The notes under the pieces: generated by a model
Told to the model about the DNA's origin: nothing
The model's database searches: none
The model's input: only the letters and a program-made list of their open reading frames with translations
Assembly (NCBI GenBank): GCA_030635485.1
Contig: DAOVYS010000150.1
Span: 1-6,608 of the forward strand
Length of the DNA: 6,608 bases
Direction: 5' to 3'
Source of the DNA: Pseudomonadota bacterium
GTDB taxonomy: Bacteria > Desulfobacterota > Desulfobulbia > Desulfobulbales > DAOVYS01
Made by a program: the position numbers and the translations under genes
Shown here: piece after piece, positions 1 through 4,005 of the stretch
How positions within the stretch are numbered: the first letter of the stretch is position 1
How the letters are laid out: each line of letters opens with the position of its first letter

Positions 1-237
1 CTGAAATGGATCAAACGAAAACGCTACGGCAATTTCCTGCTGGACCTTCTGAACTTCAAAAGAAATACCAGAGAGGAGGGATGGGAATTTATTTCACTGA
101 TCGTGATCAAAGACGGTCAGGTGGTGTACAAACTTTGGGGCGGCAAACCAAATCTACATATAACGGAAGAGCGGAAAAATCCATTAGGGCCTTTGCAGGA
201 TTCGGGAAGTTTATTATTGGATATGGCGTTAGAATGA
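1..237 (+). CDS. C-terminal end of an unrecognised protein (partial)
   Basis: Frame 1 is open from the first base to a TGA at 235-237, giving 78 residues. The gene begins before the window. The peptide is mixed basic and hydrophobic: it starts LKWIKRKRYGNFLLDLLNF, carries a beta-strand-like stretch (EFISLIVIKDGQVVYKLWGG) and ends GSLLLDMALE. An overlapping frame opens with ATG at 6 and runs to 377, but its translation is rich in Pro, Gly and Arg with no domain-like pattern, so I take it as a shadow. Frame 1 has the more protein-like hydrophobic periodicity. I do not recognise a family and give no function. The next gene is convergent on the minus strand more than 200 bases away. Confidence 0.5.
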   Translation: MKWIKRKRYGNFLLDLLNFKRNTREEGWEFISLIVIKDGQVVYKLWGGKPNLHITEERKNPLGPLQDSGSLLLDMALE

Positions 238-453
238 TCGTAACGTGTGCTCCCCCAAACGTGGATCCCCAAAACTATTTCTGGCCAGCTGCACCGCCTT
301 GTTCGGTGATTACCCCTGGAACTTCATATAAAAATAGTGCGGCGAGGGAACCGAATCCGCCACCAACGAATGGTTAGGCGTTGAGTCTATTTGATCAGGT
401 AAGTTATTTGAAAAACTATGCAGTCTGTAATTTATGCCTCCCACCATCTATCC
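238..453. other. Gene-free stretch with an attC-like half site
   Basis: No convincing gene is present between the TGA at 235-237 and the toxin stop at 454. It contains GTTAGGC at 373-379, read on the minus strand as GCCTAAC, and a bulged hairpin at 337-363. These are described in a separate entry. No T-run terminator follows either flanking gene. Confidence 0.5.
337..379 (-). other. Possible decayed integron attC recombination site (left half)
   Basis: On the minus strand this begins GCCTAACCATTCGTTGG. GCCTAAC fits the attC outer-box consensus RYYYAAC, and the following CATTCGTT resembles the spacer seen in many attC sites. Next comes a hairpin: GTGCGG (337-342) pairs with CCGC and AC (357-363, C361 bulged) around a 14-nt loop. 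Extrahelical bases are typical of folded attC. The site lies downstream of the toxin stop, the correct side and orientation for a cassette. The matching GTTRRRY box expected just past the hairpin is not found, so the site is incomplete or the match is chance. Consensus knowledge is from memory. Confidence 0.3.
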
Positions 454-747
454 TCAAAATAAGGATTCTAAATCTCTGTAGCCACTCAGTATGCGAACTA
501 TCTCAACTCTTTTGGGGATGACTCGGTAAAATATTACGTAGCGTTTTATTGGAAAGCTTCTAATACCTGGCAATAGATCTTCTCTCACTCTGCCCATCTC
601 AGGAAACGAACAAAATAGTTGGCATTGCTCTAATACAGAGTCAAAAAACTTGTCAGCGGCTTGAGGAGAATCATTGGCAATATACAACCAGATATCTTCT
701 AAGTCATGAGTCGCCTGCTCAGATATGAGCAGCTGATATTCTTTCAT
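454..747 (-). CDS. parE: ParE-family toxin of a type II toxin-antitoxin system
   Basis: This is a 97-residue protein of the RelE/ParE superfamily. ParE toxins generally poison DNA gyrase, and relatives with this fold can cut mRNA; the target here is not readable from sequence. Family signs are the start (MKEYQLLISEQATHDLEDIW), the two-helix segment with IANDSPQAADKFFDSVLEQ, the FPEMGRVREDLLPGIRSFPI stretch and the C-terminal strands YVIFYRV, VEIVRIL and SGYRDLESLF. The length is normal. The start ATG at 747-745 overlaps the antitoxin TGA as ATGA, so translation is probably coupled and the toxin is made after the antitoxin. The gene looks intact. Confidence 0.93.
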   Translation of the reverse strand: MKEYQLLISEQATHDLEDIWLYIANDSPQAADKFFDSVLEQCQLFCSFPEMGRVREDLLPGIRSFPIKRYVIFYRVIPKRVEIVRILSGYRDLESLF

Positions 748-1007
748 ACAGCAAACATTTTCCGAGCATCATTTTTTATTTTGTTAAGAGTTCTTTTATC
801 AAATTTCTTAGACTTTCCTGCGTCAAGCTGCTTAATACCCACCAGCAATTCACTTCTCAGGTCCCCAACCATTTTTGCCCTTTGTTCTTCTCGTGCCTGG
901 AGCAGGCGGAGACCTTCTCTAATTAACTCACTTGACGATTTATACATCCCAGATTTAACTTTCTGAGCAACCCATTCATCCATTTCTGGAGTTAACGATA
1001 TATTCAT
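744..1007 (-). CDS. parD: ParD-family antitoxin (ribbon-helix-helix)
   Basis: This 87-residue antitoxin neutralises the ParE-like toxin and should repress the operon. Residues 1-45 (MNISLTPEMDEWVAQKVKSG, SELIREGLRLLQ) fit a ribbon-helix-helix DNA-binding domain. The rest, with LRSELLVGIKQLDAGKSKKFD, is the ParD C-terminal toxin-wrapping region. The frame is open to a codon at 1055, but I choose ATG at 1007-1005: it gives the canonical ParD start and has AGGAGG (1020-1015) 7 nt upstream. The longer form would place the promoter and ribosome binding site inside the gene. It overlaps the toxin by 4 bp. Confidence 0.92.
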   Translation of the reverse strand: MNISLTPEMDEWVAQKVKSGMYKSSSELIREGLRLLQAREEQRAKMVGDLRSELLVGIKQLDAGKSKKFDKRTLNKIKNDARKMFAV

Positions 1008-1014
1008 CTTTACA

Positions 1015-1020
1015 CCTCCT
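1015..1020 (-). promoter_or_regulatory. Ribosome binding site of parD
   Basis: AGGAGG on the minus strand lies 7 nt before ATG 1007. It is a near-perfect anti-16S match and fixes the antitoxin start. Confidence 0.85.
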
Positions 1021-1026
1021 GATAAT

Positions 1027-1066
1027 ACTATGCAGCGAATAACAATAAATGTCAATTTTTGTTATT
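1027..1066 (-). promoter_or_regulatory. parDE promoter and probable autoregulatory operator
   Basis: On the minus strand a consensus -35 TTGACA (1055-1050) is followed after 17 nt by CATAGT (1032-1027, 4 of 6 matches to TATAAT). An alternative -10, TAGTAT (1030-1025), has 19-nt spacing. A perfect 8-bp inverted repeat, AATAACAA (1038-1045) and TTGTTATT (1059-1066), brackets the -35 box with a 13-nt gap. This is where a ribbon-helix-helix ParD/ParE complex would bind to repress its own operon. Transcription would start very near the ribosome binding site, giving an almost absent leader. Confidence 0.6.
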
Positions 1067-1474
1067 TTTAAAGATGTACATTAACCGCTGAAAGTGGGTT
1101 GAACTTTTCAATAACTGCCATGAATTCTAAATGGGACCTTTCCAGACCCAATTTGAAGATGTCTTGATTTTGCTCTCCCTATTTTCACAATACTCCATAA
1201 ACGGAATTCGCACGGAAGGTAAAATAAAGTCAAGATATCTCCGTAGATTAACAGAAAAAAATATTTTTTCTCAAGAATTCGATAAAATTTGGTGGACTTC
1301 GTAGGCCAAAAAAATTGACAGCTACCGAATCCACGAAACCCCTATTACGCCAAGCAAAAAAATCGCGCGGACCGGGATAGAACCGGAAAGCAAAAAATGG
1401 CCTCGATTTTAGCTGCCGATAATCTTGCCGAATACCCCGCATTGTGTTACATAGTAAGGAATTCTACGATCTAT
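1067..1474. other. Gene-free structured stretch upstream of tRNA-Arg
   Basis: I see no supported gene in about 400 bases. An open minus-strand frame at 1248-1442 has no ribosome binding site and a low-complexity Phe/Arg-rich product. What stands out is structure: a perfect 8-bp inverted repeat AGAAAAAA/TTTTTTCT at 1253-1271; an imperfect 13-nt inverted repeat at 1292-1304 and 1322-1334 (11 of 13 pairs counting one G-U, 17-nt loop); a CCGG/CCGG pair at 1372-1375 and 1383-1386; and A6-A7 tracts near 1254, 1308, 1356 and 1392. These could be a curved upstream element, a small RNA or an old mobile remnant. The sequence does not decide. Confidence 0.4.
1425..1455 (+). promoter_or_regulatory. Weak candidate promoter for tRNA-Arg
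   Basis: TTGCCG at 1425-1430 is followed after 17 nt by TACATA (1448-1453), or after 19 nt by CATAGT (1450-1455). The position, about 20 nt before the tRNA, is right, but the -10 matches are poor. Confidence 0.25.
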
Positions 1475-1551
<77 letters not shown>

Positions 1552-1554
1552 TAT

Positions 1555-1593
1555 AAAAAAAGGGTTTCAGCTTTTTTGCTGAAACCCTTTTTT
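1555..1593 (+). terminator. Intrinsic terminator after tRNA-Arg
   Basis: Stem AGGGTTTCAGC (1561-1571) pairs perfectly with GCTGAAACCCT (1578-1588) around a T6 loop and runs into a T-run through 1593. The A-run before the stem lengthens the pairing and could also let it act on transcripts coming from the right. It starts only 4 nt after the CCA end. Confidence 0.92.
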
Positions 1594-1664
1594 GCGTTCT
1601 CCGGTCCGTCTCAGGTCCACGTGCTTTTTTTCTGGTTTGAATTGGAATTTTTCATTCTCATCCA

Positions 1665-1685
1665 AGGAAAATTTTAAATTTTCCT
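1665..1685. repeat. Perfect AT-rich 21-bp palindrome
   Basis: AGGAAAATTT and AAATTTTCCT are exact reverse complements around a single central T (1675). It lies about 90 bases past the nitroreductase stop and 70 past the tRNA terminator. With a one-base centre it cannot form a normal RNA hairpin loop without opening inner pairs, and no T-run follows on the minus strand. A protein-binding site or weak terminator are both possible. Confidence 0.6.
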
Positions 1686-1771
1686 GACAAGGGTCGACAT
1701 ATTATTTTTCTTGACCAAGATGGTTACCAGTCAGGTAGGTACTATGTAGGGACTTGCGTCATCCCTCTGGC

Positions 1772-2572
1772 TTATTTCCTCCAAGTAGCAGCCAACGGCT
1801 TTCGTGGTGGAATCCGGAAGTAAGGAAAGCGAGGATAGCCGAACATCATGGCGCCATACAGATCGTGGCCCTCTGGAAGAGCCAGCGCATCAAGCAGGGG
1901 TTGGTACCCCATGCTCACTGCACTCATTAGAATTCCGGCCCAACAACATCCGATACCGTGGCTAGAGGCGGCCAGATCAAAATAGGTGAGGGCGATGGTG
2001 CAATCTATCTGCGGCTTGGAGCTCAAGGTCGAGGCATGAACAACTGCAAGATGGGGAGCTCCCCGCAGGACCATATCCTTGCCATGATCCCAGGCGTTCA
2101 CCAGACCGGGATAGTTGTTCTCCTTGCGGAGCCAGTCAACAACATGACCAGCTAAACGCCGCACCTCTTCCTGATTTTCTATAATCAGCCAGTGGGTCGG
2201 CTGTTCATTTCTGGCAGATGGGGCCCAACGACACACCTCAAGAATCTTTTTGATATGTTCATGGGGAACAAGATCTTTCTGATAGCTCCGGATGGAGCGC
2301 CTGCCTTGCAGCAATTGAGCTGCCTTCTTCAAATCAGGTGCCGGCCCGAAGGGTATGTCAAGGCAGTCATCAGGTGTGATTGAGGCCAGCGACAGAGCTC
2401 CATGGGGGCATACTGACACGCAATGACCGCATTCGATACAGAGCTGCTCAGCTTCCGGCTGTATTTCCGGAAACCCTTTTTCTCCCTGAAGAACGATTAA
2501 ATGAAATGGGCACTCTGCTGCACAGATACCGTCTCTCTTACACTTGCTTTGATCAATGGAAATCAAGGACAT
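1772..2572 (-). CDS. Nitroreductase-family flavoprotein with N-terminal ferredoxin domain
   Basis: This is a 266-residue cytoplasmic fusion. Residues 1-60 are a ferredoxin-type domain with two cluster motifs: C11, C17, C21 with Asp14 in the usual second-Cys position, and a complete C45-x2-C48-x2-C51-x3-C55. From about residue 80 comes a nitroreductase fold with FMN signatures RRSIRSY, APSARNEQPTHW and a C-terminal FGYPRFPYFRIPPRKP. Such proteins pass electrons from Fe-S clusters to FMN and reduce small substrates; the natural substrate is unknown. The start is ATG 2572, because GGAGGG (2586-2581) is 8 nt upstream. A GTG at 2581 overlaps that site and is rejected. The gene has no close same-strand partner, and the upstream region holds no strong promoter that I can see. 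Confidence 0.92.
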   Translation of the reverse strand: MSLISIDQSKCKRDGICAAECPFHLIVLQGEKGFPEIQPEAEQLCIECGHCVSVCPHGALSLASITPDDCLDIPFGPAPDLKKAAQLLQGRRSIRSYQKDLVPHEHIKKILEVCRWAPSARNEQPTHWLIIENQEEVRRLAGHVVDWLRKENNYPGLVNAWDHGKDMVLRGAPHLAVVHASTLSSKPQIDCTIALTYFDLAASSHGIGCCWAGILMSAVSMGYQPLLDALALPEGHDLYGAMMFGYPRFPYFRIPPRKPLAATWRK

Positions 2573-2580
2573 GACTGACA

Positions 2581-2586
2581 CCCTCC
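2581..2586 (-). promoter_or_regulatory. Ribosome binding site deciding the nitroreductase start
   Basis: GGAGGG on the minus strand sits 8 nt before ATG 2572 and overlaps the alternative GTG at 2581, so initiation must be at the ATG. Confidence 0.8.
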
Positions 2587-2737
2587 ATTTTACTGCCGCC
2601 TTTCAAAGCGTACAGGAACTGTTTACGTCTGATACGTATACTTTTTTTACTCCCTACAGCGGGCCCCTGCGCTCTTCAATTTGTACCATTCCGTATGCAC
2701 AACCGCAATCGGCAATGATACGCAGAAAGGATATTGA

Positions 2738-3277
2738 TCAAAACAAGATGATTGGTGATAAGAAATAACTTTTTAGAGTCAAATCCATGCGGTCTTTTTT
2801 ACTGTCCGCTCGCTTCATGATGAGTTCGGCGGCGGTGTGGCCGTGAATGGCGAAATGCAGCTTGTTCTGCACCTTGGCGAAAAAATCGCGGGTGGTTGGG
2901 GCGTTCTTGTTGTAATCCATGCTGGTGGCATAGATATCGGTAATCTTCTGGTAAAAACGGCGCTCACTGAGCCGGATCTCGCGAATTTCTTCCAGCAACC
3001 TCTCAAAGTAGTCTTCCCCAAGAAAAGCCCCATTCTCCAGCCGTTTCCTGTCCAGCACGAAACCCTTGATCGCGAATTCCCTCAGAACATGGGTGGCCCA
3101 CTGCCGGAACTGAGTTGCCCGTACAGAATTCACCCGGTAGCCAACAGAGATGATGGCGTCGAGATTGTAGAAATCGATATTGCGCGAGACTTCACGCTTG
3201 CCTTCCAATTGAACTATCCGGAATTTCCGGATAGTTGCCTTTGGAGTGACTTCACCCTGCTCGAAGATATTTTTGAG
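2738..3277 (-). pseudogene. RhuM-family protein remnant, truncated at both ends
   Basis: The minus frame reads LKNIFEQGEV at about 3277, then ATIRKFRIVQ, then FYNLDAIISVGYRVNS, ATQFRQWATHVLREF, KGFVLD, DYFERLLEEIREIR, RRFYQKITDIYA, DYNKNAP and VQNKLHFAIHGHTAAELI. This is the core of the RhuM family (Virulence_RhuM), whose members are usually over 300 residues. Their role is poorly known; they turn up in genomic islands and near restriction loci. The N-terminal DNA-binding-like part is missing: upstream the frame hits TGA near 3306 and no other minus frame restores it. After about 2777 the family sequence stops and an unrelated tail ends at TGA 2738. No proper start exists; a TTG at 3208 is internal to the similarity. 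It is probably not functional. Confidence 0.8.
3212..3236. repeat. Perfect 25-bp palindrome inside the RhuM remnant
   Basis: AACTATCCGGAA and TTCCGGATAGTT are exact reverse complements around a central T. On the minus strand it lies in codons for TIRKFRIV, which resemble the family sequence, so it may be a coincidence of coding or a site kept within the gene. Confidence 0.85.
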
Positions 3278-3280
3278 CTG

Positions 3281-3415
3281 AAAGTTGCAGAACTCGAAGA
3301 AGCCACTTCACTTCCCCGCCGTACAATCCAATATACCCTCCAAAAACTAACCGAAAGAGGATTCCTGCAACGGCTGGGCAGCGGCGCCGGTAGTCGCTAT
3401 CAATTGATCTTCCAA
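3281..3415 (+). pseudogene. Winged-helix domain remnant
   Basis: The plus frame encodes KVAELEEATSLPRRTIQYTL, then QKLTERGFLQRLGSGAGSRY and QLIF. This has the pattern of a winged helix: helix, turn, recognition helix (RRTIQYTLQKL) and a wing (GSGAGSRYQL). Such segments close many Fic-type and AlbA_2-type ATP-binding proteins, or regulators. The opposite strand has stops here (near 3306 and 3347), which supports plus-strand coding. There is no start and no natural stop: the frame simply runs on antisense through the flavin reductase. It abuts the RhuM remnant head-to-head and the flavin reductase stop tail-to-tail. I read it as the C-terminal debris of a lost gene. The parent family is uncertain. 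Confidence 0.5.
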
Positions 3416-3418
3416 CCC

Positions 3419-3964
3419 TTATGCTTTTATAACTTTACCAGGCAGACAGAACTCCCTGCCTCCAAGATGATGCAAGGTCGGGGCACTTTCCACCTGAAAA
3501 CGCGCTCCAAAAGCATCTGGTTTTACCCACACAGCCAGAACTTCACCAACAATGATGGAATGATCTCCTGCTGTTGGATGGGAATCGAGCTTACATTCAA
3601 GTGCACCAAGGCATTCAGATACAAGTGGTGCCTGCACATGTTCTCCAGTGATTGCAGTCAGGCCACATTTTTCAAATTTATTATCACCACTGCGACCGCT
3701 GGTGGTGCCGGCGCACATAACCTGTTCGGCAAGATCATGGCCAGGTACGCAGACGCAAAATTCACCACTCTTGATAATAAGTTCATGCGTGAACCGAGAC
3801 GTGCCAATGGCCACAGCAAGCATGGGCGGTTTTTTGCTGACCGGCATGCACCACGCTGCAGTCATAAGATTGATGGTCTTTTCATGCTTGGCTGTTACCA
3901 GGATGGTAGGACCATGATTGATGAGACGATTAGCCTGATTCAGATCAATTTTTTTGAAGTTCAT
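3419..3964 (-). CDS. Flavoredoxin-like flavin reductase family protein
   Basis: This 181-residue cytoplasmic protein has the FMN-binding split-barrel fold of flavin reductase-like proteins. Visible family features are NLMTAAWCMPVS (32-43), the PPMLAVAI strand, RFTHELI and SGEFCVCVP (57-74), GRSGDNKFE (90-98), SIIVGEVLAV (136-145) and the C-terminal HHLGGREFCLPGKVIKA. This matches the flavoredoxin group known from Desulfovibrio, which carries electrons through bound FMN. The electron partner cannot be read here. It has eight cysteines in all, which is many for its size. The start is ATG 3964, with AAAGG (3975-3971) 6 nt upstream. It follows the hybrid kinase by 41 nt on the same strand, so probably one transcript. 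The gene looks complete. Confidence 0.88.
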   Translation of the reverse strand: MNFKKIDLNQANRLINHGPTILVTAKHEKTINLMTAAWCMPVSKKPPMLAVAIGTSRFTHELIIKSGEFCVCVPGHDLAEQVMCAGTTSGRSGDNKFEKCGLTAITGEHVQAPLVSECLGALECKLDSHPTAGDHSIIVGEVLAVWVKPDAFGARFQVESAPTLHHLGGREFCLPGKVIKA

Positions 3965-3970
3965 AAATCA

Positions 3971-3975
3971 CCTTT
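3971..3975 (-). promoter_or_regulatory. Ribosome binding site of the flavin reductase
   Basis: AAAGG on the minus strand lies 6 nt before ATG 3964, within the 41-nt gap after the kinase gene. That gap holds no clear terminator. Confidence 0.6.
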
Positions 3976-4005
3976 CATGATAATTGATAACTATTCAGCA
4001 TCACT

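Noticed and set aside
6..377. Open plus-strand frame of 123 codons
   Set aside because: Low-complexity, Pro/Gly/Arg-rich product with no ribosome binding site visible. The overlapping frame 1, ending at 237, is more protein-like.
1090..1105. GTTGAAC near 1098 as a second attC outer box
   Set aside because: No partner RYYYAAC box or hairpin at a plausible attC distance.
1315..1348. TTGACA at 1315-1320 as a promoter
   Set aside because: A perfect -35 box, but the only -10-like TATTAC is 22 nt away and nothing matches at 16-18 nt.
1248..1442. Open minus-strand frame of 64 codons
   Set aside because: No ribosome binding site, odd Phe/Arg-rich composition and no recognised motif; it lies in a hairpin-rich spacer.
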